A DNA stretch of 64,000 nt from Phymatolithon calcareum (taxonomy: Eukaryota; Rhodophyta; Florideophyceae; Hapalidiales): positions 2,976,001 to 3,040,000 of the forward strand of contig OZ345361.1 in NCBI GenBank assembly GCA_977006965.1, in the 5' to 3' direction. Of this stretch, positions 11,068 through 22,575 are shown piece by piece. Below the pieces are notes generated by a model that made no database searches, was not told where the DNA came from, and worked only from the letters and a program-made list of their open reading frames with translations. The position numbers were made by a program, and so were the translations under genes. How positions within the stretch are numbered: position 1 is the stretch's first letter; each line of letters begins with the position of its first letter.

Positions 11068-11647
11068 GTCCCAGGTCGCAGATCTAGGGGTTCCCAGCCT
11101 GTGCGATTATCCACTTGGTCAAGGTCGATCGATTGACCCAGAGCGTGCACTCTCGAGAGTATGGCCTGTCCAGTACTACCTTTTCGGTTCTGGACAGCAG
11201 TTTTGGCACTATCAGACTACCAAAATTATAACAAGTGTATGAATGATCGTTTTTGACAGCAGTACCTTCTAAATAGCTTTTGTGATACTAGAAAACTACC
11301 AAATGTTCTGCCATCCTTCCAGAAGTAGCCCATTAGATTTTCTAGTCTTCCTCTCTCCCATTAGCTACAAAATAGGTAACGCTTCTCTTGGGTCTATGAT
11401 AATAACAGCCTTTCGTACAAGGTACAGCTTCTGTGGCATCAGTGACAACCTTGGGTACAAATTATTGAAGAGGCCTGCTTCTCGACGCACAGAATAAATT
11501 GGTCCCATTCAGATTCTACAGAAATCTCACGATCTCTGTGAAAGGCATCAAACCCTTGCGCCTCTTGTGTGTTGTAATTGCGAGAAGAATGCTACCGAAA
11601 GGATTTTGATTCTTGCTAAACTTATTGCCATCTTCCGTTTTGTAATT
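11068..11647. promoter_or_regulatory. divergent promoter region of element A
   Basis: 580 bases separate the starts of the accessory and transposase genes. It is AT-richer than the flanking coding DNA and holds no credible gene. I could not identify a conserved site shared with the equivalent region of element B. Confidence 0.4.
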
Positions 11648-14600
11648 ATGTCCGGAATTCGGAAGCGACGAAGCCGAAAACGGTTCGACAGCATACCTGA
11701 TATCAATCCCGTGTCAAGATACCCTTCTTCGCACAGCTCTTCTCATCGTTCTTTGTCTCTTCAGGATGCTGAATATCAATATTCTGTTGCAACGACTGGA
11801 CACTCTCTTCTTTCATTGCCGGCATTAAATCATTCTGAAGACGTCATGCCGGAAGATGTTCCTATAGGGCAAGAACCTGTTTATCTCGATCGTGAAGGTG
11901 CTCCACAAAGATCTTCAGGTGACGACGCCGGCGCAGCGTTCTCGAATGAGCCTTCGCTGGACGATCATGCTAATGACACTCATGCACATGTCTCGGACGA
12001 GGACATTGCCGCTCTCATTGTCGCCGATGAATCACCAGAATCTCCGCCTGAATCGAGCCAATGTTCTCTGCTACTTCCGAATTGGAGGGTCATTTGGGGT
12101 ATACTAATAACGGGAGGGACGATGCGAATGACAAACGAAATGTATCAATCTATGCGTACAATTGCCGACGCATTTGCACGAATCGGATTTAGCTCATGGC
12201 GCAGCGAATCCGGCGATGTTTCCGGCACGTTGTTGATGTCCTCTCGCATGTCATGCCTTCCACATTATTCCACTTTGCACCGAATCTTTAAGCACAGTCT
12301 GCTAAATATGCTGGCTCCAAGAGGACATGATGGTCTCGAGTTTGTTAATATCAGAGCTGCTGGGGCACGATCCTCCGCAGTCAGCAGTGCCGGCGACCCT
12401 CATATCAGTGTTCGAACGATATTGCCAAGTGAATATGCGCGCTCTGATATGTCAACAGCTACAGTGTTTGACGCAATGCGGAGCTCGAGCTTAGAACAAT
12501 GCTCTTCAGCACTTGGAGAGGGTGCGGCGGTGACATCTACCGAATGCATTGATTTATGGCCTATTATAGCCGCAAGACACTGGTTCTACGGACACGCGCG
12601 GAGCGCTAGCGTCGATGCTGATCCAAATGGAAGTGCTGCATCCTCGTTTTGCGAAAGAGGTGACATTATTGGGATATGTGTTACAGGGAAAGACCGTCTT
12701 GTCGAAGAGGCTTCACATTATTTTGGAAGTGGTGCATGCGAAAACACTTCCTGTGGACAAGTGCAACATCTTTCGGGGATTGTATCTAACATTTGGAACG
12801 TTCACCATAATTCCCGTGTTGGACACCGAGACTTCCAGCCAGATATTCTCCCTGAACTTTCTGCGCGCGATAAGTGCATTACAAATTTGTTCAACTTTTC
12901 CACCTATCGATCACCCTCGGATAATGTGTCAGTGGAAATTCCTGAATTCCCAGCGGAATACACAGAGGAATTTCATAAGGATCAATTTGACAAAGCAACG
13001 GGGAGGAAAAAGATGTCTCCTGCCGTGACTGAGGCCTTGAGGTTGCGTCGTGCCGCATTGAAGGAACGTAAAAAGGAAATGGATCGGGCCTGGAGAAAAG
13101 CCTGTCCTGAAGCCTGGAGATGTCGTCGTGCTACTAGCCCCTCTTGCAGGCCCCTCGATTTCACAGTCTCGTCTGTGCTCAGTGCACCGATTTTGGACAG
13201 AAGCTGAGGAACGATATCGTCACATTTTTTGGATCCCGAGCTCTATTGCGATCCCCCACGCGCCGTCCAGAAGCATCGAAAATGAGTTCATCATGTACTG
13301 CGCGCCTATAACCAATGAATCAAACTTAATGACTCGTGATGTCTCCGCCGTGCGCTTGCTTGACATTCATTCGGGAAACAGAGGAGTAGATCATTACTTC
13401 CCTGTTAGTAGTAAGGGATCTCTACCCAATGGTGAGAAATACTTCATCTACAGGTTTCTTCTTTACTGGGACGGTTTTATAATGACCGCAGGAAAATCGG
13501 CCTCTGGTGAAGGGTTCTACCTTCAATGCCTGAATCTTCCGGTACAAGCACGAGAGTCCGCAAGAGCAGTTCGTGTTTTATCTCTAACGCCCCCAGGAGT
13601 GAGCTTCAATACCGTATTCAAGCGCATCCAGGAGGATATTGTGGAAGGAATGACATCAGGTTTTCTGGACTACGACGCTGACGGCCAGCCACGACGCATT
13701 TTTCTTGATCTTGTTGGAGTCATAGGCGACACACCAGCATTAAACTTCGGACTGGACATTCTGGGACACACTGCTACCGCTTTTTGTCACCTATGTCGAG
13801 TTTCGAGACTATCCTCGACTGTAATCGGGAATCGATACGTGCGGCCTGGTTATCATGGATCCATTTCCAGCTGTAGAAGAGGATTTTACCAGCATTGCGC
13901 CATCCGTGACTGCGGCGCACAGAAGGAGACATGTACTATCCTCGGTATGACGCCCCCCCTGCACGAGTGCGAGCTACCTCTTCATGCTCTTCGACAAGCC
14001 ATGTTCGATGCCAGGTACAAAATCCCCAGAACCAAGGACAGACATCCTATAGTTCCCGGCGTTTTGGAACCTTATCAGGGATGCTTAGTAGCCCCAGATC
14101 ATCTCTTGGCGGGTCAGATGAGGGACTGCATCAACATCGCGTTCAAGCTACTACCATCTGATGCACACCGCCGAGTATGTGAGTCTTTCATGCTGACTTA
14201 CCTCTCAGACGTCCAACTTCCCCAACAGAACAGGATATTTGACCACGACAGTAAGCGTCTATTCACAATGTCTATGACGGAAATGTACGCGCTGTCAGTA
14301 GTTGTTGAGCTCGGATTTTTGCAAGGTGTTGAATACCAGAGAATCAACTCACCACAATCAGGATCCTTGTCGACGAAAAGTACAACTGCTGTCCGCCTCG
14401 TCGCATCATGTGCGAATTTGATTGCACTTTTATGGTTTTATCCGGACGTAAACCGAGACGGTCCTGATATTGTGCAGCAATTTGAGAGAAACAAGGGCGA
14501 GTGGTGGATACGAAAAACCCAGAGGCAAACAGATGAACACCTTCAATTGGTAAGCAATATCTGCATGATGGAAGACAGCGATGTCGATGCTCTAGAGAGC

Positions 14601-15535
14601 CCCAGAACATCTAACTCTAGAAGATCCCGTCTCACGAAAGCAATGAACGTTGCTTTGACTGCAATTAAGACAATTGACAAGCCGAATGTGCATCGCCTTC
14701 GTGAGCTTGTCAACATCACATTGCCTATGGTAGGCCATATTTCCAGAGTCGGAGAGTTAGTACTCGAAAAGGCACATCAGTCCTTAAAGCAAGGCATCAA
14801 ACACTCTAATAACAAAGATGCCCATCTCGAGTCTATGCATAACATTGCTGTTAACGACTGGCAAGGAAGACTATCACTCTTGGCCCCGGCCGCAATTCAA
14901 CATGATGCGCGCGCTCTTCTGGGCTGTTTTCGCCTCTTTGCAGGAAGAGAAGCCGTCATGTCTATACATGCCAAGTTGAAGCCCGAAATTGCACAACAAG
15001 TTCTAAATACTCTCGGTCCACAGGCTTGTGTTCCAGCTCAGCTCAAGCGACAAGGCTTGACAGTGCTCTCAACTCGTGCGCCTGCGCTTCTGAACCTCTT
15101 ATGGAAACTGGAGGGGACCTTGTCCCCACTTCGTCCTTCCGTAGCTCCATCTCTGCCGTACTTCCAGCGCGTGGTTGACCATTGCAACCAAGCGTTGGAT
15201 TTTCATTTTGGTGCTCTGTTCTATTTCTAAATGTTGAAACACAGACGAAAAGGCAGGATCATTATGCTGCTGTGCTCCCTGTAGAATCATATGATATGCA
15301 TGCTTCTTGCCCCAACCTACAAAAATACAAAGTTGTTACTGACTCTGCGGTGCGCTTCCTAAAGCTGCACACGGACGTCAGGCGAATTGGCGTTATTCGC
15401 GACTGCGACCATACGACTTGCAAGATACCTATGCGGTCTGGAAAACTTGTCCACGGGGACACATGCTCTGCTATCACAGGATCATGTTTTTATATCCGAT
15501 CTAGAAGAGAGGGATATCCACCCCGGCGCGGGTGA
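11648..15535 (+). pseudogene. element A transposase (CMC/Plavaka-like), frameshifted
   Basis: Start at 11648 (MSGIRKRRSRKRFD) matches the start of the element B protein (MKMRRARRSRFRFD). The first part (to about 13120) holds an NWRVIWGILITGG block and LPSEYARSDM. A one-base shift near 13100-13125 then leads into the catalytic half: LLYWDGF (likely first Asp), LNLPVQAR, SLTPPGV, and LDLVGVIGDTPA (likely second Asp) followed by ILGHTATAFCHLC. This order is that of TNP2/Plavaka-type transposases. The Glu is not assigned. Near 15190 there is another shift plus loss of about 65 codons relative to element B. Both proteins end in G(Y/F)PPRRG. Superfamily placement is by motif reading only. Confidence 0.65.
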
Positions 15536-16317
15536 TACGAATCATGGAATGGATATTTAGAACATCCAATAAATCGCGCTTCATCTTAGCCCTTGCGCGC
15601 ACTCTTTTCACAAGTATAAGCATATTGCGTAGCGGGCATTGGGGACCTACATCCTCCAGAAATGTCCGTGGCACGCCTGAGCACATTTGGCACTCACCCT
15701 GGCGGGACGGTACTTTACTTAGGAACAACTCGGTATCAATCTAATACCATTCTAGCTGGAGTTGATGTATAACACCATTACATGACAGCGGTATGGGTGC
15801 TGTACCAGTATGATTCTTCGGCTCGCATCCTCAGTACTATTTATGGTACGGAAGGGCGCTACCGAGTAAAAATGTAGGAAAAATCTTATGTGCAAGGTAT
15901 GATTTTTCCTATCGGGCCAAATTCCTGCGCCTCCAGTGCGCCAGAAGCCAGAGATCCTACTATCTTTCGACCCAGGAGACTCTCTCACAGCCTATCATAA
16001 TCCACACAGGGGACTGCGAGAGACCGCCTCCGAGCGTTACAGTAAAAAGTGCCCTAGCATTGCATTAATGAATAAGCGTGATTCTCGATATGAGAGACGG
16101 TCACGACGAAAGCTTACGGGTTACAAGACCTATCCTGTATGCCAGTGCTTGCAGTTATTTTCTGACGCCCACAAAGGCACAGGTGCCTGCTGTTGCTTAG
16201 GAAGGTTATCTGAGAGCGGTATGAATCTGTTGCATATGCAACAAAAGGCTTTGAGACTTCTTTTCGCCTGCCCTCGCGACCCTTTAATATATTTGGTATG
16301 AGTAGTGCCGCATCGGC
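15536..16317. other. no gene seen; one copy of the TGTTGC dyad
   Basis: Only short unconvincing ORFs. TGTTGCATATGCAACA, a perfect palindrome, lies at 16228-16243 and is the leftmost member of the dyad family described at 17970. Confidence 0.5.
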
Positions 16318-16612
16318 ATCTTCAGTTGGAGCTGCTTTACAATATTTTCAGACATGTTAAACTGCGAAGCTCCCACAAAGAGGTGCATAAGTGATATAAA
16401 TTGATTTATTTTAAAAGCACACAAGACCTCAGTATGAGCTACAGGACAGATTTTCAATTACGTCGACTTTCTGCATTCTATCTTTCTAACATTGCAGTGA
16501 GTCTCTGGCATTCATATGCATTCTCTTTGTCCTTCAGTAAGCGCTGGAGTGCAATAAGCTCAATCTCAGCACTGGATCCGAAGTACTCACGCAGGATTGA
16601 TTTCCTCAACAC
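16318..16612. repeat. about 300-bp direct repeat, copy 1
   Basis: Sequence from TCTTCAGTTGGAG to AGGATTGATTTCCTC is repeated at 18208-18508 with scattered differences. Further similarity follows (17115-17255 against 18530-18690), interrupted in this copy by about 500 bases of unrelated AT-rich DNA. It may be remains of one old gene or element; no intact frame. Confidence 0.6.
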
Positions 16613-17969
16613 GGGGATTCTCTGACATCATAAACGCGTCGTTTTATCCCATATATGTAAAGCCCCCGGCAACTCTTTCGACTTAACTATCGGGATTTGC
16701 ACTTAGCGATCCTCTTCGAAATTCTTCCACGCTTGGATTACATCTTTTAATCGCCGATTCTTTCGCAACTCACCTTCTTCTGCTTGATACAATGATTTGG
16801 CGAGATGCTCCACTTATCGGAGGTAGCTAATGTCCTTTCATTCTTCTGCCATCGGGGTCAGATGAGTTGCATACTCTCAGTTTGGGAGAATTATCGACTT
16901 GAATATCCTGACGAATATTTCCGGGTGGAAGCCACTGACATTATCGCCGACATGCCTAAGTTTGTGCATGCATCCAACTGAAGTCCGTACTTTTGACATT
17001 GCTGTATCGTCGGTAGCTCCAGTGTTGTTCATACTAATTCCCGTGTGGGAAGTCTCCGCGCATGGTGCAGTTATATTCTGACAATCATGAAGTTGTGTTT
17101 AGGTAGCCCCTTGTATTTAAGAAATTCACTCTTTTCCGGCTCTGTGTTCTATGGCATAGAGTTTTCGTCTTTCCAGTGCGAGGCTATGACCAATAACCTT
17201 TGCAACCCATTCTTGGCCTGTAGGAGCAGGGAAACTGCACTAACTGTTCTTAGACGTTTCCTTTTCCTTTTCGAGGGGCATACGGTTCTGTTGCATATGG
17301 GCAAGGACTAACATCTAGAGCTACATGCGTCATTTCGTGCCCATGAAACATGTGGCTATTTACAAAAAAGTTTCAAAAAATTGTTAAAAATTGACTTCAG
17401 CCAATCCGGGCGTGGAGATTCAGTCTGTGAGATTAGGTTTTTTATTTTGAGCATTCCTTTTGTTGCTATAAATACATCGATTTTTCAAAATCGAAAAAAT
17501 CACTCGGTCCATTAGTTATCATAAAACATAACAAAGCTGTAGCCTTCTGGTGGCCGCTCAATTTTTTTGTCTTGCAGTGGTCCAATCTGGAGAAAAGAGT
17601 TGTGCGCTTATCAAACCGCTTCCGTTGAGAGGGAGAGTTTTTGCAGCTATTCCTGCGAGGATTTAGTTGAGAAGAGCTACGAAGAAAGTAGCAACTGAAA
17701 CGCATCTCCCTTACAGTCTAATGAGTGTTGCTGAGGGCGTTTACTAAATTGCAAATAAAAAACCGCTTCCGGTGAACTTTGGAAAATCAAGTCATTCCCC
17801 TGGTTGAATTTTCCTTTAAATATCTGGAGAATTGGCGCGTTTAAATAAAACTAATCTTTCCCACGCGTTTCACATGTGTCGTTTCCATTAGAATCTTAAG
17901 AAAACGGAAAAGTTCGAAAATGACGCATGCAGGTCTTGATGTTAGTTCTTCCCCAAATACAACAAAGGT
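16613..17969. other. AT-rich DNA without a gene
   Basis: No credible ORF. A half dyad (TGTTGCATATGGGCA) lies near 17292. Part of 17115-17255 belongs to the duplicated segment noted at 16318. Confidence 0.45.
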
Positions 17970-18180
17970 CTTGATGCCGATGTGGTTCTGTTGCACGTGC
18001 AACAAAAGGCCTAGAGGCCAATATAATTCTGTTGCTCATGCAACAAAAAGCCTTGATGCCGATGTGGTTCTGTTGCACATGCAACAAAAGGCCTATAGGC
18101 CAATATGATTCTGTTGCACAAGCAACAAAAGGCCTTGATGCCGATGTGGTTCTGTTGCACAAGCAGCAAAAGCGATATGT
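17970..18180. repeat. 82-bp tandem array, two and a half units, two dyads per unit
   Basis: Units start at 17970, 18052 and 18134 (partial). Each begins CTTGATGCCGATGTGGTTC and contains the 16-base dyad TGTTGCAC.TGCAACA twice, at 17989, 18030, 18071, 18112 and 18153. The half units alternate between a GATGCCGATGTGG spacer and a GGCCTAKAGGCC spacer, itself palindromic. Confidence 0.85.
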
Positions 18181-18207
18181 ATGTACAGATCTACCAATAT
18201 GCACTAG

Positions 18208-18508
18208 AGATCTTCAGTTGGAGGCGCTTTACAATATTTTCAGACATGCTAAACTGCGAAGCTTCCACAAAGAGGTGCATAAGTGATAGACATTGATTTA
18301 TTTTGAAAAAACCCAAGAAATCATTTTGAGTTACAGCGCAGATTCTCAATTACTTCGACTTTCCTCATTCTGTCTTTCTAGAGCTCGAGTGAGTCTCTTT
18401 CATTCATATTCATTCTCTTTGTCCACTTTAGACCCAATTAAGAGCTGGAGTGCAACAAACTCAATCTAAGCACTGGATCCGAAGTACTCAGGCAGGATTG
18501 ATTTCCTC
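18208..18508. repeat. about 300-bp direct repeat, copy 2
   Basis: Second copy of 16318-16612, followed to about 18690 by sequence matching 17115-17255. It abuts the 82-bp array on its right, while copy 1 lies just right of the isolated dyad at 16228, so dyad and repeat probably moved or were duplicated together. Confidence 0.6.
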
Positions 18509-18690
18509 CGCAGCCCTGGCTCTGTTTCAAATCAGGCTTAGGTGTTCTATCCGCTCTGTTCTCTATGCCATAGAGATTTCGTCTACGCACTCCAAGGCTA
18601 TGACCAATAGCCTCCGTAACCATTTCCCATTCTTGGCCAGTAGGAGCACGTTGCCTGCAAACATCTACAATAACTGTTCTGACATATATT

Positions 18691-19157
18691 TGTTCACGTT
18701 TCTAAAATAGTGTTAAACCTTCTCGCTTGATAGGCCAATATTGATGGCTGCAAAAGAGCTTATAGATGCTAATTGGGCGAATCGAAATTAAAACAGCTAT
18801 AGAATCTGTCAAAACACAATAATGAATAAAAATCTCTCGCCAGTGCCCTTGAAACCGTAAAAGGACAGATGGAAATTGCCATGACTGCTAATTGTATACT
18901 GCAAACAATATCTCAGATTTGTGCAGCGACCACGCAGATAATATACCGGAAACCAAATACAGGGAGTATTTTCACTGACTATATCCTGGGACCAGTAGCC
19001 GATACGGAGCCTATCTAAACACGAAAGAAAGAATACTTCGTTACTCCCTGAAACAGAACCCGGAAAGGAAAATCTGCAACAGGGGCAGTGCTTAATGAAG
19101 TGCTAAGAATAATTACAGTTGTTTCAATTGTTGTACATTGAACATAATTGTATAAAA
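18691..19157. other. no gene seen
   Basis: AT-rich DNA without a supported ORF or repeat. Confidence 0.4.
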
Positions 19158-19497
19158 GGCGAATAACATTTTAATCGCTCAGAAATCACGCTTTGTGGCA
19201 ATGCAAAATCTCAAAAGGCACACAAGAAAATGGTGCACAAGTAACAGGGCCAGTGTATAAATAATGAAGCAAAATGTCTATTTTTCCAGATGTTGCATGT
19301 GCAACAAAATGGAAAAAGAGGCGAAAAATGTTTTTCGTTGCAAAAACACGCTTTGTTGCACATGAAACATGCCAACAAGTGCATGAGATATTGTTCCATA
19401 GGAAACAGGGACAGCGGTCATATATAGAAGAGATATATCAGAATGTCTGCTGTTCCAGACGTTGCCCGTGGGACACAGTGACACAAAATGGTCTAAT
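19158..19497. repeat. diverged tandem duplication of about 170 bp with dyads
   Basis: 19158-19316 and 19317-19497 share the order GCGAA, CACGCTTTGTKGCA, ACAGGG.CAG, AATGTCT, TTCCAGA.GTTGC and ACAAAATGG with many differences. The dyad is intact at 19291-19306 (TGTTGCATGTGCAACA) and decayed at about 19353 and 19458. Confidence 0.5.
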
Positions 19498-19762
19498 GAC
19501 CTTCTAATTCCCTTATTTTGGCAGATGAACGAGCCTGGTCCGGAATGAAAATACGTCTGGGATGCCAACCTATAGCACATGGAAGATGAGGTATAACAAA
19601 ATGCTAATGTAAACTGCATTTATTTTAGCCCACATCGTGACAATTTGTTTCTAAGAGCATAACCAGAGCACAATAAAAAAGCTCATCATGATTAGATCTG
19701 CCAGTTCTTCTCACTCAAAGTGCTCGACACAGAAAGCTCCAAACATTATTGTAACAATTTTC

Positions 19763-20224
19763 TTACCGCTTCCAATTCCTAAGCTTCCTCTTCATTATAT
19801 CCAAAGCAGTAACCTTGATCTTCAAACGATTCTCCAGAAAACTCTCACTTTCTCTAATTCGAGAAAGACAAGCGGACATCTTCACGGACTCTGCTCCAGA
19901 TGATCCTATCTCGAGGTCGGAAAGTGTGTTCATAAGATCTTTCATGGAGCAGGATAAGTTCTTAATGTACTGGAGCTCTTGTACGGCATACTTCAAAGCT
20001 CTGAATTGTACCCTATCGGACCTGGAATTCGTATACGGTACACCTTCGTCCACAATGTCGAAGTTTGGCACTCGAACCGGGGACATCATATTGATCATCC
20101 TTGGTCGTGAATATTCTCCAGCAACCAAGCTCCAGGAGTCTCGATCGGCGATCACCGCCTCAAGATGATGATCCAGGATGTAGTCTTTCTCTGTCGTACT
20201 GTCCGCGTGTGCAACGGATTCCAT
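19763..20224 (-). CDS. unknown 153-residue protein with C-terminal coiled coil
   Basis: ATG at 20224 (MESVAHADS) opens a frame to the stop at 19763. The head is acidic and polar. The tail (about residues 90-150) is rich in Leu, Arg and Glu with heptad-like spacing (SRIRESESFLENRLKIKV) and ends basic (MKRKLRNWKR). No known family recognised. It could be the last exon of a longer minus-strand gene that includes the frame at 20795-20556, but I could not place the splice sites. Two dyads lie just upstream of its start (20328 and 20400). Confidence 0.4.
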   Translation of the reverse strand: MESVAHADSTTEKDYILDHHLEAVIADRDSWSLVAGEYSRPRMINMMSPVRVPNFDIVDEGVPYTNSRSDRVQFRALKYAVQELQYIKNLSCSMKDLMNTLSDLEIGSSGAESVKMSACLSRIRESESFLENRLKIKVTALDIMKRKLRNWKR

Positions 20225-20327
20225 CTTGGTCCTTCTCAAATTTTCCGTAAGGTACATGTGTTGACGGGTAATATCGTTTTTGTAGATGTAAAAGCATACT
20301 ATGGTGCATACGGAACGCATGAGACAA

Positions 20328-20415
20328 TGTTGCACATGCAACAGGGACATGTTTCTTAGATATTGTCAATATATGCAGCATTTTATAAAACGTTTCAAGT
20401 GTTGCACGTGCAACA
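20328..20415. repeat. two TGTTGC dyads
   Basis: TGTTGCACATGCAACA at 20328-20343 and the perfect palindrome TGTTGCACGTGCAACA at 20400-20415, 72 bases apart start to start. Confidence 0.9.
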
Positions 20416-20555
20416 CAACTGGAAGTATAGTCAAATTTTATTTTATGAACATGCATGCATTGTGTTGCGCAGGCCACAAAAGTCGAATGCTGAGAACTAC
20501 ATGCACTGACATTATTAACCCTCTTAATTTATTCTGCGAATATATTTTGTAAATA

Positions 20556-20795
20556 TTAATTCCTAAAAGAATGCAAAGATAACCATTTTGGGTTCATGAG
20601 GCCACCTTTCGAAGAATTCACAAGAACCATCTCGCGTACTTGCAGCTCAACATGTTTGGCCAGGAAGCGAAGGTCTTGGTCGTCGAAGAGCTTTCCGAAA
20701 CTTTGTCTTTTATGGGTTTTGGAGATAGAAAAATAGAGCCCAGTTGTTGTGCTGACGCATGCGTCGAGGATGAAATGAAATCCGTAGCCGAACAT
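20556..20795 (-). CDS. possible coding exon, unknown
   Basis: A 79-codon frame (from MFGYGFHF) with a plausible globular composition (DQDLRFLAKHVELQVREMVLV). The opposite strand is also open (20640-20885), so strand is uncertain. No family recognised. Confidence 0.25.
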   Translation of the reverse strand: MFGYGFHFILDACVSTTTGLYFSISKTHKRQSFGKLFDDQDLRFLAKHVELQVREMVLVNSSKGGLMNPKWLSLHSFRN

Positions 20796-21374
20796 CTAAA
20801 ACAGGATTATCTCTTGTTACTCTCAGCTTCTCCAGCCGAGTACAAAATCATCCCAAGCGTTCTCATCAGAGGCTCGCGTACCTGAAGAAGGAGACGGTAT
20901 GTTTGACGAAGTATTGGGATGTGCTGGAGACTGGAAATAAAACTGTTTACTGTGTTCAGAATAGCCTTTCTTATTGCAGTAGGAGAGGGTTAAGAATTCA
21001 GGTACTAAATTTTTAATTCATAATATTATTTTTAGATAATTATGGAACTTCACAAAAAGCACCTCATTGTTTTCGACTCTGATCAGCTATTATTCTCTGC
21101 AACGCACTACCAGGCAGCTATGTCCTATCCAAGGCCTACTATGATGTTTCGCAGAGCTGTGCGTCGGACTCAACAACTCCTTCGGACACCCAATATTCTT
21201 CGAAGACACGTGTTGCCAATACCGAAGAATTTCAAAACGGAAAGTATATTGATTGCTTTGTCCTATCAAACACTAGTCGATCAGCGAAGGGTATCATTTA
21301 GAGCTCTAGAGGGTCAGAATCCCGAAACTTGCTGAATTACTTACCCATTCGACGGACGTGTTCTGGAATACAGT

Positions 21375-22055
21375 ATGACGAAAATACCGGAGGGCGATTC
21401 TCAAGAAGTTTCTTCACCTTCTTCCAGGACCGTGAGCCTGTCAAAGATGGATATTCGGTTCATCACTCACGCTGGTCCAGTACTGAGGAGAGAACCGATA
21501 AGATATTCAAGTTCATCAAGGAGATCGAAGTCATCAATAGCGACAGATGCAAGAGATTTGAAGACAAAACGAATTGCCAAGTGCTCTTACAGAAACTGCG
21601 GATTGGAATTCTCTTCGACAGGAAATATGAACAAACATTTACGTTTTCGTCTTTCCCAATTGGAGTCTGGTGTGCATAGGTACATTCTGACATTCATGTA
21701 CCCGATTTACTATTTTAAGATTAAAACAAGGCACTTGAACGAAAGGAATCACAAGTGCAAATACTGCCCATTGCGGTTCTCGTTTTTCAGTAGTCTGCAG
21801 CGACACATTGGCGCAGTGCACTCAGTAAGTTTATGGACTCCTATCTTTAAGGGCTATAAGCGGAAACACATATTTTGAGAGATATCTAACATATATGTTG
21901 ACATTCTCCCCTTCCAGGGCAATACTGGTGAATTGAAGAGACCATATCGGTGCCATTTGTGTGAATCGAACTTCAAACTGCTATGCCATCTGTCAAAGCA
22001 TATTAATGGGACACATCTAAATAGAATTCTTTCCCCAAAGCCGTTGACTCAGTGA
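21375..22055 (+). CDS. C2H2 zinc-finger protein, spliced
   Basis: A frame from ATG at 21375 leads into three C2H2 fingers. Finger 1 starts KCSYRNCGLEFSSTGNMNKH. A short intron is likely between about 21680 and 21731 (AG/GTACAT...AACAAG). Finger 2 is HKCKYCPLRFSFFSSLQRHI followed by GAVHS. A clear 93-base intron (21825-21917, GTAAGT...TTCCAG) falls between codons, and finger 3 is YRCHLCESNFKLLCHLSKHI with NGTH after it. Stop at 22053-22055. The linker GNTGELKRPYRC is typical of tandem fingers. The upstream Ser/Arg-rich head may extend into an earlier exon (21042-21335). It probably binds DNA. Lying between dyad clusters and next to a recombinase, it is a candidate element-encoded or host regulator, but this is inference from position. 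Confidence 0.65.
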
Positions 22056-22163
22056 ATTAAAGGATGTAATTTGGTGCGGCGGGTGAGAGCAATTGCTCTG
22101 CCCTTGGCGGCGATCTTTTAGAGAGAATAACGGAAAGATGGAATATGAACAGAAACGCTGCCG

Positions 22164-22526
22164 AAGTGTATAGTAAACTTAGTGGTTCTAAAATGGGATG
22201 TTGCACATGCAAGAAGTTTGTTGCATGTGCAACACTTGGAAAAGCACATAATATTATGTTGCACATGCAACACACCCGTTATCCCCATCCAGTCCATGTG
22301 TGCGTTATCATGTTGCAAGTGCCTCGTGTTGCATATGCAACAATGTTCTGTTCATAACTCCACTTCATAGTAACTGGCTGTTTTTCATTATGCAGCTGTA
22401 AGCGTCGAAGTGTATAGTAAACTTAGTTGTTCTAAAATGGGATGTTGCACATGCAAGAAGTTTGTTGCATGTGCAACACTTGGAAAAACACATAATATTA
22501 TGTTGCACATGCAACACACCCGTTTG
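22164..22526. repeat. 120-bp direct repeat carrying dyads
   Basis: 22164-22283 and 22407-22526 are nearly identical (AGTGTATAGTAAACTTAG ... CAACACACCCGT). Each holds a spaced dyad set: one imperfect, one TGTTGCATGTGCAACA (22219, 22463) and one TGTTGCACATGCAACA (22258, 22501). Between the copies lie a half dyad (about 22311) and a perfect one at 22328. Confidence 0.85.
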
Positions 22527-22575
22527 TCCCCATCCATTCCATGTGTGTTGTACATTTTGTTCTTTCAAAATGGTA

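Larger units (their letters stand above)
9740..15535. mobile_element. element A: decayed CACTA/Plavaka-like transposon with two divergent genes
   Basis: The coding extent is given; the true ends are not resolved because I found no convincing TIR. A rightward transposase (11648-15535) and a leftward accessory gene (11067-9740) share a 580-base divergent promoter. Element B (40850-46573) has the same pair in the same head-to-head arrangement. Both genes of A carry stops, frameshifts and a deletion, so this copy is dead. Confidence 0.65.

Noticed and set aside
17970-18180. CRISPR array
   Set aside because: Only two and a half units, spacers are repeated rather than unique, and the context is eukaryotic.
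17896-18204. Repetitive ORFs over the 82-bp array (Cys/His/Ala-rich on both strands)
   Set aside because: Both strands are open because the dyad is palindromic. The repeated peptides are a by-product of the repeat.
20640-20885. Plus-strand ORF opposite 20556-20795
   Set aside because: Shadow of the opposite frame. Neither strand has a family match, so only one low-confidence call was kept.
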